The notes under the pieces were generated by a model that was given only the letters and a program-made list of their open reading frames with translations, did no database searches and was not told the DNA's origin. From Hygrocybe punicea (lineage: Eukaryota > Basidiomycota > Agaricomycetes > Agaricales > Hygrophoraceae), in the NCBI GenBank assembly GCA_963556145.1, contig OY744463.1, forward strand, positions 7,688,001 through 7,752,000: 64,000 nt of DNA, read 5' to 3'. The position numbers and the translations under genes were made by a program. Of this stretch, positions 1 through 11,216 are shown piece after piece (the stretch's first letter is position 1; every line of letters starts with the position of its first letter).

Positions 1-2
1 TC

Positions 3-107
3 ACGCTTACCGATCCTAATTCCGGTGCAATAGTTACTGTTCCGACGGTGGAACACAACGAAAAAGAACGGCGTGCCCAATCCGACACGCGGAAACCGGG
101 TTTTTGA
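3..107 (+). CDS. C-terminal end of gag-like frame (partial)
   Basis: The frame starting at base 3 is open from the window edge to a TGA at 105-107 and reads as a polar, Lys/Arg/Glu-rich peptide ending in RKPGF. It sits immediately before pol and one base out of frame with it (pol is in the -1 frame), the usual gag/pol relation in many retroelements. Pol as read here shows no aspartic protease motif, so gag, and perhaps a protease, should lie upstream of the window. The piece is too short to recognise by domain; the assignment rests on position and frame. Confidence 0.4.
   Translation, partial: TLTDPNSGAIVTVPTVEHNEKERRAQSDTRKPGF
98..104 (+). promoter_or_regulatory. Candidate -1 ribosomal frameshift heptamer
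   Basis: The heptamer GGGTTTT fits the X XXY YYZ slippery pattern when read in the gag frame (codons CCG GGT TTT TGA). The gag stop follows directly, and pol is open in the -1 frame across this point, from base 20 onward. No downstream pseudoknot was demonstrated. A spliced junction or a chance homopolymer run remains possible. Confidence 0.35.
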
Positions 108-3100
108 TTATCGAGGAATCGGACACATTCCGAGGAGATGTCGCGCCTACGAATGATAAGCCGGAACTCGCAAGCGATCCAATCTGTTCTCATGATACCC
201 TTCCTGATTCTATTCCGTCTTCGGATTCCGACCCGCCTTTTGACCCGTCCCTCTATTTTCATTTTGATTCATCATCTACCGATTCCACTTCTAAAGAATT
301 TTGTTTCTCTTTCGAGCTCGATTTCTCCTCAAAACCGCCGTCTTCAACCTCGGACGCGGTATCTATATTGTCATCTCTCTATTCTCATCTTGTAAAAGTA
401 TCCTCGGAAACTAAACCTGTACATAATGTATTCCAGGTTAACGCCGACCCGCCCAAACGCGATTTAAAAGGAGTCGTTGTCCGGAAAAAGTACAAGAAAG
501 TCGCGAACAAAGTTCGTCCCATTTCCACCACTCTTCCAGACAAGTATAGGATTATTCGTAACATCACTGGTGATCCGCTTGCCGACTTACCCACGCTTCC
601 GACACGTCCACCCGATTTTACGCCCGGAACCCGCTACACCCAGGAACGTCACGACAAATACAACATTAACCCGGATGACTTTCTATGGCCGGAAGAGGAA
701 AAACTTGGCCATTTTCTTATCAAAGAACAAGAAGCCGCGTTCGCTTGGACCGAATCCGAGAAAGGTCAATTCAATACCGATTACTTTCCGCCAATCCATA
801 TCCCGACCGTTCCCCACACGCCATGGGTTCACAAAAATATCCCTATACCGCCCGGAATTCTGGCAGAAGTCGTCCGGATTATAAAAGATAAGATTGCCGC
901 TGGTACCTACGAGCCCTCCAATTCTTCTTACCGTTCCCGGTGGTTTTGTGTTATTAAGAAGGACTGTCTTAGCTTGCGCTTAGTGCACGACCTACAGCCG
1001 CTCAACGCTGTCACTATCCGGGACCCCGCGGTGCCCCCAATGACGGACCAACTCGCCGAATCCTTTGGCGGACATTCGTGTTACGGGGCCTTAGATCTCT
1101 TCGTATCTTTCGATCAGTGGCTTGTGCATCCAGATTCGCGCGACTACATGACCTTTCAATCCCCACTTGGTACACTCCGTCTTACACGCATCGCAATGGG
1201 ATATACGAATTCACCCCAGATCATGCACGGGGATACCACATATATTTTACGCGACGAAATTCCGCACGTAACAATCCTGTTTATGGATGATATTCCTCTG
1301 AAAGGCCCCCCGACCCGTTACGAATTACCCGATGGCGGCTATGAGACTATACCGGAAAACGATGGAATACGACGATTTGTGTGGGAATACTTTCAGGGTG
1401 TTAATCGAGTCCTACAACGTTTCCGGTACATTGGCGGAACATTCAACGGCAAGAAGCTGGAGCTTTGCCGCCCGTCTGTGGTTGTTGTTGGTCATACGTG
1501 CACTTACGAAGGTCGTGTCCCCGACGCCGGGAAGGTTCAGAAGATTTGCGATTGGCCTCTGCCTAGGAACGCGACCGATATACGCGCCTTCCTCGGTACT
1601 TGCGGACTTATGAGGATTTTCATCAAGGGCTTTGCTTTGTACGCTCGACCCTTGGTTTATCTCACCCGGAAAGGAATACCCTTTGATTTCCAGGACGCGG
1701 AACTATCCGCATTCGACTTCTTAAAACATGCTGTTGTCACTTCACCCGCTTTGCGCGCCATCGATTACGACAAAGATTGGGAAGTTATATTGGCCGTGGA
1801 TTCATCGGTTATAGGTGTCGGGTTCATCCTCATGCAGATCCGCGATGACGGAAAGCGCTACCCGAGCCGCTTTGGGTCCATCACATGGAATGATCGCGAG
1901 TCACGCTATTCCCAGTCTAAGCTGGAATTGTTTGGCCTTTTCCGTGCCTTACGCTACTTCCGGGTGTTTATCATTGGTGTCCGTAATTTGACCGTCGAGG
2001 TCGACGCTAAATACATCAAGGGGATGTTGAACAACCCGGATATTCAGCCAAACGCCACAATTAATCGGTGGATCGCCGGGATTTTACTTTTCAATTTCAC
2101 ACTAGTCCACGTACCGGCTTCTGACCACTCCGCCGCGGACGGGCTCTCCCGCCGGCCACGAACTGAAGCCGATCCACCCGACACCGATGATTTTGAAGAA
2201 TGGATTGACCGGTCATATGGTTTTTATATGGAAGTGGTCAACTACAGATCACCCCGATGTGACTCATCCACCCGTGTTTTATGTACGGCCTGCCAGAACC
2301 GAAGTTACGCGACAAACCCGGTAGCCGTGTACTCTGTGGAACAAACCGATGCCGATATCCCTCGGACAGCAAACGCTGTTGCCGCTGACGATCGGGTTCG
2401 CGTTGTCGAACAATTCCTTCGAACACTAGAGCGTCCACCTGGATTTTCCGACCAGAAATTCCGCCAATTCATGAGATACACGCTCGAGTTCTTCCTAATC
2501 GACGATAAACTTTGGAAGAAGGACGCTCACGGAAAACATAAGGTCGTGGTTCCCGTTGGTAAACGGCTTCGACTTATCCGCGAGGTGCACGACTCCCTCG
2601 GACACAAGGGGGTGTTCTCTGTTCGAACTCATCTTTTGGATCAGTTTTGGTGGCCATTCTTGAATCACGACGTCAAGTGGTATGTCCGGTCGTGTCACCA
2701 GTGTCAAATCCGGCAAATGCGCTACCACCATATTCCGCCTACGGTTGCGACTCCGGCTTCATTATTTCGTAAAGTATACATCGATACCATGCACATGCCC
2801 CGATCCGGCGGTTTCCACTACATTGTACAAGCTCGATGCTCCCTTACTTCGTATCCGGAGTTCCGTATGCTGCGCCGGGAAACGGGTTCTACCATAGGTG
2901 CCTTTATTTTCGAAGAAATACTGTGCCGGTGGGGTGCTTTGGAAGAAATTGTCACGGATAACGGCCCTCCATTCGTCGACGCACTCAATTACCTCGCGGA
3001 CCGTTTTGGTATCCGACACATCCGGATTTCCCCCTACAACTCACAGGCTAACGGACCCGTCGAACGTCGTCATCGGGATGTTCGCGAAGCAATAATGAAA

Positions 3101-3763
3101 ACATGCGATGGCGACGAGCGGAGTTGGCACACCGTTGTACACTCGGTATTTTGGGCAGAACGGGTTACAACCCATCGGGACCTCGGGTATTCGTCGTATT
3201 ATATGGCTCATGGTGTCGAGCCCCTCTTTCCGTTCGACTTAGCTGAAGCAACATATTTGGTTCCACGGCAAAGTGCTATGACGACGCCGGAACTTATTGC
3301 TCTCCGTGCCCGACAACTACGGAAACGGCCAGAGGACCTTGACGCCATTAGGGATCGTGTACTCAAGTCACGGTTCGAATCCGTTCGACAGTTTGAAGAG
3401 AAATTTGCGAATACGATCAAAAGCTACGACTTGCGACCCGGCGATCTGGTACTCATCCGGAATTCATGGATCGAGATGTCTCTAGACCGGAAGTCAAAGC
3501 CGCGTTGGTTTGGTCCAATGATTGTCGTCTGCAAGACGGAGGGTCAGTCTTACATTCTTGCTGAGTTAGACGGAACCGTTTCTCGAACCCGGTACGCGGC
3601 GTTCCGGCTTATACCATACTATAGCCGCTCGCGTCTCTCGATCTCCCTTGACGGCTTTCTGCGCTTTCCGGTGAACACGCACGGACCCGACGTCTCGTCT
3701 AACGGATCCGCCTCTCCGGCTGACGGATTACCAGTGTTTGATGAACCCGTTGACGACAATTAG
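104..3763 (+). CDS. pol: Ty3/Gypsy pol: reverse transcriptase, RNase H, integrase
   Basis: A 1,219-codon uninterrupted frame. Base 104 is a TTG rather than ATG and the frame is open from base 20, which supports expression as a gag-pol fusion. Order: polar N-terminal region (about 1-250), reverse transcriptase with the catalytic FMDD box at residues 393-396, RNase H with the first Asp near 566 (LAVDSS) and the Glu near 607 (SKLEL), an integrase HHCC zinc finger (HDSLGHKG to CHQC, about 829-866), and the integrase core with D894, D952 and E987. The D-to-E spacing of 34 residues matches what I recall of this basidiomycete Gypsy lineage. No aspartic protease and no clear chromodomain were seen. 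No stop or frameshift is visible, so the element may be young. Confidence 0.92.
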   Translation: MIIEESDTFRGDVAPTNDKPELASDPICSHDTLPDSIPSSDSDPPFDPSLYFHFDSSSTDSTSKEFCFSFELDFSSKPPSSTSDAVSILSSLYSHLVKVSSETKPVHNVFQVNADPPKRDLKGVVVRKKYKKVANKVRPISTTLPDKYRIIRNITGDPLADLPTLPTRPPDFTPGTRYTQERHDKYNINPDDFLWPEEEKLGHFLIKEQEAAFAWTESEKGQFNTDYFPPIHIPTVPHTPWVHKNIPIPPGILAEVVRIIKDKIAAGTYEPSNSSYRSRWFCVIKKDCLSLRLVHDLQPLNAVTIRDPAVPPMTDQLAESFGGHSCYGALDLFVSFDQWLVHPDSRDYMTFQSPLGTLRLTRIAMGYTNSPQIMHGDTTYILRDEIPHVTILFMDDIPLKGPPTRYELPDGGYETIPENDGIRRFVWEYFQGVNRVLQRFRYIGGTFNGKKLELCRPSVVVVGHTCTYEGRVPDAGKVQKICDWPLPRNATDIRAFLGTCGLMRIFIKGFALYARPLVYLTRKGIPFDFQDAELSAFDFLKHAVVTSPALRAIDYDKDWEVILAVDSSVIGVGFILMQIRDDGKRYPSRFGSITWNDRESRYSQSKLELFGLFRALRYFRVFIIGVRNLTVEVDAKYIKGMLNNPDIQPNATINRWIAGILLFNFTLVHVPASDHSAADGLSRRPRTEADPPDTDDFEEWIDRSYGFYMEVVNYRSPRCDSSTRVLCTACQNRSYATNPVAVYSVEQTDADIPRTANAVAADDRVRVVEQFLRTLERPPGFSDQKFRQFMRYTLEFFLIDDKLWKKDAHGKHKVVVPVGKRLRLIREVHDSLGHKGVFSVRTHLLDQFWWPFLNHDVKWYVRSCHQCQIRQMRYHHIPPTVATPASLFRKVYIDTMHMPRSGGFHYIVQARCSLTSYPEFRMLRRETGSTIGAFIFEEILCRWGALEEIVTDNGPPFVDALNYLADRFGIRHIRISPYNSQANGPVERRHRDVREAIMKTCDGDERSWHTVVHSVFWAERVTTHRDLGYSSYYMAHGVEPLFPFDLAEATYLVPRQSAMTTPELIALRARQLRKRPEDLDAIRDRVLKSRFESVRQFEEKFANTIKSYDLRPGDLVLIRNSWIEMSLDRKSKPRWFGPMIVVCKTEGQSYILAELDGTVSRTRYAAFRLIPYYSRSRLSISLDGFLRFPVNTHGPDVSSNGSASPADGLPVFDEPVDDN

Positions 3764-4097
3764 CCACCCGTACCCCGTTTTGGTCTGGTTTCAACCCGCT
3801 GGTACTCATCAGGTCTACCCGGTGGGATACTATCTGTTTCAGTTTTGGACTCCTTCTGTTTCCGCTCCCCTTTTCGTTTTTATTTCACGAACTCGAATGA
3901 TGCGATTAGTCCCGATCACGCCGTGCTTGGAAAGTCTTCGGGCTTCACCCTTGCCAGTGGGGACCTAGCTGATAGAGTGTCGATTTTCTTTTTTTTATGT
4001 CTATTCGTTTCTCAGTCCGAAAAAGTGTCAAAATTTTACTACACATTTATATGTACAGACCGGCCGGCCTCCCGACGCTTCTCCTCCACGGAACCCA

Positions 4098-5577
4098 TCA
4101 CTTTGTTCCCCGGGTTTTGACGCCCACAATTTCGAGTTGCGTAATGAGGAGTGCATGGTTGGCGCGGATCCGGTTGAGTTGTTGGGTTATCGTTGTGAGA
4201 CGAGAATTGACCGCGGCCGTGTATGTGGCGAGTTGTTCCGCGGCCATCGCGATGTCGTTCTGGGACTTGTTGGCGACCTGCCACATATAGTTGAGGTTTT
4301 CCTCGAAGTCTTCACTTATCCGGGGCCGTTTCAGTACGTGCCTCGGGACCTCGAGTTCTTTCGGATCTGTCGCCTCTGATTCCGAGTCGGGTTCCACCTC
4401 CGAGAGCGTCCGCTTACTACTTGACGGCCCCTTGACCGGTACCTTGCGCTTGACCGGGATTTCGACCATCGGGATGATCTTGCGCTTCGCGGCCGGGTTA
4501 CGAGCCTTCTCCTTTCCCTTTCGTGCGGTCTTTTTCACCCCTCCAATCGTGCCCCTTGCCGCCAATATGCACTTCTTTTTCAAGCGCTTGCACCGCTCGC
4601 AGGCAAAGCCCTCGACTCCTCGACAGGCTTCCTTCGCGATTTCGCACCCGTCGCACTGTCGAATACGGAACGGACCGGTTAGCTGGAACTTCGTTAGTTG
4701 GCACAATGTGAAGGAGGAACGACGTACGGACGGTCCGTTATTCTGGTCCTCCCCCGCTGGCCCCTCCAACTCTCCCCTCGGGACGGAGAAGTCTTTCAAA
4801 CCGTCGTCTGCCGGATTCGTTTGCTTGATTTCCTTGAGTTGGGCCGCCTCCCACTCCATTTCGTGATTCGAGGGCGAGGAAACTGCGTCGTCCTCGTCGT
4901 CGGCCGCCCCACCAACCGGACCGTCCGTATGTTGCGTTTGCGAAAACTCCCCTACGCCCTCGAACCCGTCCGGAATCATCCGGTACTCGGCATTTCTCCT
5001 TTGCTGATCCAGGACGAATTCGGCCGCCAGTCGTTTACGCTTGGCTTTGTAGTCCCGTTTAGCGGTTGCTGCCTCTTCATCTCGTTCCTTCTGGCGTCGG
5101 GTCGCTTCCTTTTCAGCCGCCTGTTTCCTTTCCGCTGCCGCCCTCCCTTCGATCCTCCTCCCGGCGTTGTGCCTCCTCTGCTGCCTCTCAGGTTGCCGTC
5201 TCCTGTTCCCATCGTATATGTTCCTGGCGGTTCACGATCCAACGTTCAATTTCCACCATCAGCATCCCGGCGCTCCTCCATCCGGCGGACTCGACGACCT
5301 CGATCCCGCTCTCCCGGATTTCCGCGGTAATACCTACATAGGCACGCTGTTGTCCGCGTTACGTTCAGTTGTGAATTGGCCTACGATGTGCTATTCGACC
5401 ACGTACCAGTGCCCGCTTCCGTCTAAAGACCCATTGGGACGCTTCCGCCTTGCGGCCCTCTTGCATGACTTCATGGGCCGTTTGGTCAACCTCCCGCACC
5501 TCCGCTATCGCGTCGGCAAGGTCTTGGCGCGTGTTTTCATCGAGGGCTTGGAGAAACTCGTCGTGGGAGCGTTGCAT
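4098..5577 (-). pseudogene. Antisense gene with Zn2Cys6 cluster and coiled coils
   Basis: The gene lies on the strand opposite pol. The 293-aa C-terminal frame (ATG at 4979) carries six cysteines at residues 109, 112, 119, 127, 130 and 137, spaced C-x2-C-x6-C-x7-C-x2-C-x6-C, which fits the fungal Zn(II)2Cys6 binuclear cluster; basic stretches and a helical C-terminus follow. The same frame stays open without ATG up to about 5231 and reads as an Arg/Glu/Ala-rich coiled coil. Further upstream, coding continues in another frame from an ATG at 5577, broken by TGA and TAA at 5365-5367 and 5359-5361, with a frame change near 5210. These breaks could instead be an unrecognised intron. Role unknown: a DNA-binding regulator or a gag-like accessory protein of the Gypsy element are both possible. 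Confidence 0.6.
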
Positions 5578-6373
5578 CTTGTGATAACTGAGCAGTATTG
5601 GTGGGGTTGTTGTTGTTGATGTCGCGTAAGAAAATTTTTCTTGTGTGTCGTTGTTGACGCAGTCACGTGGCGGCTTTGTTTATGCTCGGCCCCGGTTGCC
5701 TTCTTGGGTTTTCGCGGATTCTTATCGTTATCCCCGGGTTGCCGTCGGCTTGCACACACCTGTACGACCATATGACAATCCGACGTGTTGGATTCCAATC
5801 CGGATCGACCTCGAGCTTATTTGACCGACGGATCGACCAGGGATGGTCTCTATTAGAAGTGTGGGGGAGATGTAGAGGGCAGGGTCCCTCTATACACGGA
5901 AACCCGACATATACGACACAACCCGAATCCGCACAAAGACCTATAACGAACCCGATCGAAATATGTTCCAAAATCCACCAAACCCGGATCCGGATCCGAT
6001 CCGTAACACAGGGCGGCGCTCAACCCGATTGTATACGTTCTCATCACGACGATCATCAACACCGGTTCACTCCTATACTACAGTTCCTATCACGTTTCGT
6101 AGAGACACTGATCGGGTTGATATGTTTTAGTAGATTTGACGTTTACTGCCTCTTCTCCTAACTGGCCTGTGCAGAGCACCGCCTTGTTTAAGTACTATAA
6201 AATGTAGAGATAGTTGTACCAATAATACAAGTTGACTCTTCACCCCAAAATGCACAGAACCCTTTCGTACTAAGTCTCTCACCACTTTCCGTTATCCCGT
6301 AACAAACCCGCCCTCACTATACCTAAAAACTCTTCGTCAAACTTCACGACCCAACCGGATCCGACACCCAAAT

Positions 6374-6446
6374 CAATCCGGACACCAACCCGACCAATCG
6401 GACACCAACCCGATCAATCGGAAACCAACCCGACCAATCGGAAAGG
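6374..6446. repeat. 20-bp tandem repeat, about 3.6 copies
   Basis: Four successive copies of a unit like CAATCGGACACCAACCCGAC begin at 6374, 6395, 6415 and 6435; the first has one extra base and the last is partial. It lies in the non-coding tail after the Gypsy element and could be part of its 3' LTR or UTR. Confidence 0.8.
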
Positions 6447-6480
6447 TCCAATCCTCTCCGGTTCCCACTTACGTGACCTC

Positions 6481-7385
6481 GGATTCTCTACTTGCCACTC
6501 CTTTGATCACTTCTACTAGCTGATCACCCTTCATAGTAGATTCCCATTCGGGTCTACAACCTCACTCGCCGTCACAGCGCCAAAGACGAAACTATGCGAA
6601 CCCTACAAGGGCCAGCAGCAATTGCCATGTGTGAATACATGCACCGAGAAACTGGGGAGGACTTGACAAACTGGGTTCCTTGAGTCACTCCTTGGGCTCG
6701 CTTATGACTTCATACAGGGCAAATTGCTTGGTCAGCTTGGAAAGAGAAGCTCAAGCCTATTTGAAAACCTTCACAGGGTATGTGCTCTGAGGTCTGCTAT
6801 TGAGCCTGCTATTGATTCAATTGACACAGTATGAACATGACGACACCCTGTTCAATGGCGAGGTCTTCTTTTTTTTTCAAGTAACCATCGGTGAGGATAT
6901 GAAGACCCTTATGCTTGTTTCCAATTATTCTCCTCCCAATCTTCAATTACTTCGTGATTCGTGTGAAACTCTTTGGAGTCTGGACTTGTTGGTATCAAGG
7001 TGTTGACAAACTTCAAGTCATTAATGTAAAGCTTATCCACTTGGTGGTCGTGATGGTGCTGTTTTCTTTTGATCAAGACAAATCCTTCATTGGAGAGAAG
7101 ATCAGACTTGAGGTTACTACACTTAGCAGTGTCGAAGATGTGGATATCACTTAGTTTATCTCACATATGTCTCAATATATCAATATCTCACTGGAAAATT
7201 GCATTGGTGATGACTTGGAAACAAGGGCTTGAAATAAGACTGGAATGACTATGTCCTGTGCTTTACAATCAGCATTTTCTCCTTTGACAGTGGTACATTC
7301 TCCTTCAACAGATGTCTGTATTTAGCTCCCCTGCTCTCAGTGTTTCCCTCTTCAATGTGCCTCACGAGATAGGTGTGGATGGGGG
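6481..7385. other. No gene seen; CpG-poor degenerate sequence
   Basis: Between the Gypsy tail and hAT copy 1 the sequence becomes AT-richer and poor in CpG. Only short frames without recognisable motifs are present. Confidence 0.5.
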
Positions 7386-7407
7386 GCACCTAAGGTTGAC
7401 CACGGGT
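7386..7407 (+). repeat. hAT copy 1 left terminal inverted repeat
   Basis: 22 bp, 21/22 complementary to 11217-11238. Confidence 0.75.
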
Positions 7408-7908
7408 AAGGGTCCACCCACGGGTTTCCTTATAAGGGTGACTCAGGTTTGGGTACGGTTTCAGATATCTCAACCCGATGGCATACCGTGACCCGAGGAC
7501 ACGGTTCACGGGTTTAACATGGGTTTTTACCTACTGGGCAGACAGATAGTTGTAATTGGTAATCTCATTTATCATGTCAGCCCGCTGAACTCCCTTGATC
7601 CATCGTGCAAAAAAAGAGAGTATTTCTGAGTCAGACGTGGAGTCACTGGCAGTACGCGGCTCTTGGTTATACACACCTATTGTTATAATTATAATAATAT
7701 TACTTTATTGTCCTCTGAGTCTGACTCGGACCGCCACCATTTTAGTGACTCCCCAACTGTTATTGTCAAGCTATCGTTGACTCTAGCTCTAGCTTCTTCA
7801 TATATAGTGAGTTACTTATTGCTCTGACTCTGTTGATGGCAATTAACCTCATTAGTCTGCATCTCAGGGGGAACCTGCAGGATATAAAGAGGGTTCGCTG
7901 GCATCGAC

Positions 7909-10852
7909 ATGGCAAGTTCATCACCCATGGCTAACAAATCTAACAATGCCTCTGTCCACTCCAAGAAATCCACCGTCTTGCAGAAGGCCACCTCAGTCCA
8001 GAAAACCGTCAAGATGGCTAGCGCATCTCTCAAGCAGTCCTTATCTAGTCAATCTTCTCGTGCTGCATCTACTAATCACTCGGATGTGATTGATGTGGAC
8101 AAAAGCTCCTCAAACATCGATGGTGAAACCAATGTTGTAGATACTGATCTTGGGGAGGTAGAAGAGAAGGTCAGCCCTGAGCAGCAACTTGGTGAGTAGA
8201 TCTTCATTTTTCTGTCTCGGAATTGATGCTCCGTTCAGAAGCACTCCAGAAAAGTTGGCGATCCCCGATCTACGGCTTTTTCAAACCCGAGGTTACCATT
8301 CAGTATCATGACGGCCATCTCTGTCACTTCTTCACATGCAATGCTTGCAAGTGCAAGACTTCAATCGGCGGAGTTCGACGTTACCAGGATTCCAAAGACA
8401 AGTCCTCCACAGCCAACCTCAAGAGTCATGCAATCAAGTGCTTTGGCGAAGATGCTGTGAAGCTTTCGACTGGCACTCAGAGTCCCCAGAATGGTTCTAT
8501 TTTCGCAGCTTTTGCCCTTCAAGGCCAGAAACCTGTACGTGTATTCCATTGTGCGCATATGAGCACAGAACTGCGGTAAGATACCTTTTTTTTGGTTCAA
8601 ACTTTTGGCTAACATCCCCTTAGCGCTCATGTCGTGAGGTGGGTCACCGAGAACAATCGGCCCATCAACATCATCAATAATCGATCGCTTCGTGAACTGC
8701 TCACAGCAGGACGGCCACATCTTTCTCTTCCAGGACGCACAATGATCATTCGCGACATCAAAGTATCATATACTAAGTGCCATGAAAGGGTCATGTGTCT
8801 CCTTCATGTGAGTAACCTAATACATCTATCCATGTTTGCCTGCGAGACGTATATGGAAACAGACATACCCTGGCCGTCTACACATTGCGACGGATACGTG
8901 GACCTCGCCAAATCATCGGGCCATGGTGGGGTGGACTGTGCATCTTCAGCATAAGGGAGAGATGATTAGTTTTTTGCTTGACATCGACGAATTACCTGAG
9001 GTGAGCTATACAGCTCAAATTTGTATTTAGCTAACATTTTTACAGTCTCACACCGGTATTGCACTTGCAAACGCTTTCCAGAAAATGTTGGAGCGTCACG
9101 GAATCGAGCACAAGGTTAGTCTTTGTAATCTATTGTAATTGTGATATTGATGAATATGGCCAGGTGTACACTATGAATGCAGACAATGCATCTGCAAACA
9201 ACAAACAGTCCGAGTTGCTCACTGTCCACGACAATTCCTACGAAGATGAAAACCACATGCGATGCTTCAATCACACCATTCAGCTGTGAAGACCCTTCTT
9301 GGTCCATTCAACCCGGGACTATCATTGTCGGCATCTATTGGCAGCTCTGAAGAGAATGGTGTTGAAGAAATACCGGAACTGGAAGATATTGAAGCTGATG
9401 ATTCTGGTGGGGATGAAGAGATGTGTGACTCAGAAGACGAGATTGGTGACGATGGGGAAGAAAGCAATGATTTCACAGAGCTCGGTCAACAAGAACGAGA
9501 AGGTCTTTTGGCTGACACGGCTGCTGTATGCGAGACGGTAACTAAAGTGCATAAACATCCATCTTGATATATTAGCGTTTACTCATTACTCGATAGCTTC
9601 GAAAGCTGTCATTTGCCGTGATTCATTCTACCACTATTGTCCTCCCTGCCTGGCGACAAGCCTGTGTGTCCAACAAACTCAAGCCTAGACTCATTCCCCA
9701 CGATGTGGTGACACGATGGAATTCTACCTATGACATGCTCAACTTTGCCTGGATGTACTGCAAACCAATTGACGAGGTTACAGCTGACAAGAAGTTGAAG
9801 TTGCGGTGCTATGAGTGAGACAACAAAGATTGGCTGATCATCCAAGATCTTCTCGCAGTCCTTCAAGTAAGTCTTTCTCCATGCTGGGGCTATTGTTAAC
9901 TGACCTAAGATTACCAGCAATACAAGAAAGCAACGCTGTTTTTCTCTCGTGATTCTGCCAGTGTCGTATCTGTAATTCCTGCCATGGACAAGATTACTAG
10001 CACCCTCAATCCTTGATCTAAAAGATCTTATCACCCTGCGATTGTAGCTGCAATGGGTTTAGCACGCAAGAAAATGGACCAATATTATTCGCTTACAGAC
10101 TCATCTCTGATATATCGCATTGCGATGGGTTAGTCGTCAATTAACTATCTTGTTATACCATTTTCACTTGTTCTCTTAGTGTTACACCCCAGTCTCAAGC
10201 TTGAATATTTCATTCAACATGAATGGGAGAAAGATTGGATAGAACAGGCAAAAGACTTAGTTTTCGAAGAGTTCATCGCTAATTATGTGAACAAGTGAGA
10301 GAGGAACGAGGACATGAATGAAGCATCTTCTAGTGTGATTGTACGTATTCAACCTATTAAACGGTGATCTAACTGATAAATTTACACCAGGTGCCCGACG
10401 GTGACAGTGATGATTTCACGGACATATTTGTTGGGCCTGCTCAAGCTCAATCCCTCACCCATGAACTCGATCAGTATCTCCAGTGTCCTGTAGAACGTGT
10501 TAAGGACCCGTTGAAGTGGTGGGCGGAGCACACTGAAGGCTACCCAGTTCTCTCGCAAATGGCATTTGACTTTTTGAGTGTTCCTGGTAAGTCTAGAACC
10601 TTGTGATAGAAGCGAGAACTGATCAATGTGTCGACTATAGCTACCTCGACTTCAGTGGAACGTGTCTTCTCGCAAGGCCGTCATCTCCTCAATTTTACCC
10701 GCAACCGTCTCACCCTGAAGATAATTCAAGCTTGTCTCTGTCTAGGATCTTGGTTTCGACACGAATTAATTTTAATGGAGGATGTGATTGTGGCTGTTAG
10801 TCCAGAGACGAAGAAGAGAAAATTGGTGGCTCAAGAGTCCATTGAAGTCTGA
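7909..10852 (+). pseudogene. hAT transposase, copy 1 (BED finger, hAT dimerisation)
   Basis: Exons joined by introns of roughly 45-60 bp encode, in order: a Ser/Lys-rich N-terminus from ATG 7909; a BED-type finger (CNAC ... SHAIKC, about 8340-8440); catalytic-core segments around an ATDTWTSPNHRA motif (about 8900) and NADNASANN (about 9180); a RWNSTYDM motif (about 9715-9740); and the C-terminal dimerisation block SVERVF...GRHLL...TRNRL (10650-10720). It is broken by TGA stops at 9816-9818, 10014-10016 and 10296-10298 and by an apparent 1-base deletion after HTIQL near 9288. The same gene at 47078-49685 reads through all these places, so these are lesions rather than unusual splicing. Confidence 0.85.
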
Positions 10853-10982
10853 TAGGGTGGTAGGAAAGCTGCAAGCCCAGCTTTATTGTATGAAATGTAT
10901 TACAAAAGGGAGAATGTAACCATCACCGCGGTGATCTCAGATACCGTGGTGGCTTCTGATAACCTTATATGTGACGGAACGG

Positions 10983-11138
10983 TGGAGTAGTGGGACCTGC
11001 CAGTCACGTGACCAGGCTCCCACGGTTGACCTAGTTAGTAGCCTTCCTGATGTAGTAGTCAGTCCATCATCCTATCCATCCCGTCTTACCTCTCGAGTCC
11101 TGCGTGAGCCCCTGGAGAGGTACCTCGGTACCTCTCCA
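10983..11138 (-). repeat. 156-bp TGGAG...CTCCA repeat, copy A
   Basis: Same family as the copies at 28645, 35967 and 37820, in reverse orientation. One end is a perfect 11-bp-arm hairpin (GGAGAGGTACC, 2-base loop, GGTACCTCTCC). The other end carries TCACGTGA near its terminus. It is flanked on both sides by ACGG, a possible 4-bp target duplication. It sits within the 3' non-coding part of hAT copy 1, so it inserted after that element. Confidence 0.75.
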
Positions 11139-11216
11139 ACGGTTTGTATGTAGACCCTTAAGGGGTGTGGTGTTGTCGGGTAAGGGTATGGTATTAGTTA
11201 GTTCAACCCTTCCCAC

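Larger units (their letters stand above)
1..6480 (+). mobile_element. Ty3/Gypsy LTR retrotransposon, 5' end outside window
   Basis: This block holds the end of a gag-like frame, a complete pol, a non-coding stretch at 3764-4097, an antisense Zn2Cys6 gene and a non-coding tail with short tandem repeats. It is clearly richer in CpG than most of the rest of the window. The left LTR would lie before base 1, so LTR boundaries cannot be set by comparing the two ends. The right end near 6480 is only where Gypsy-like composition stops. The segment 5578-6373 has no convincing gene and may contain the 3' LTR; this is inference. Confidence 0.6.

Noticed and set aside
3370..3390. GGTTCGAATCC, resembling a tRNA B box
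   Set aside because: Lies inside intact Gypsy pol with no A box or cloverleaf around it.
6374..6446. Possible CRISPR-like array
   Set aside because: Units are contiguous without spacers and the genome is eukaryotic; a plain tandem repeat.
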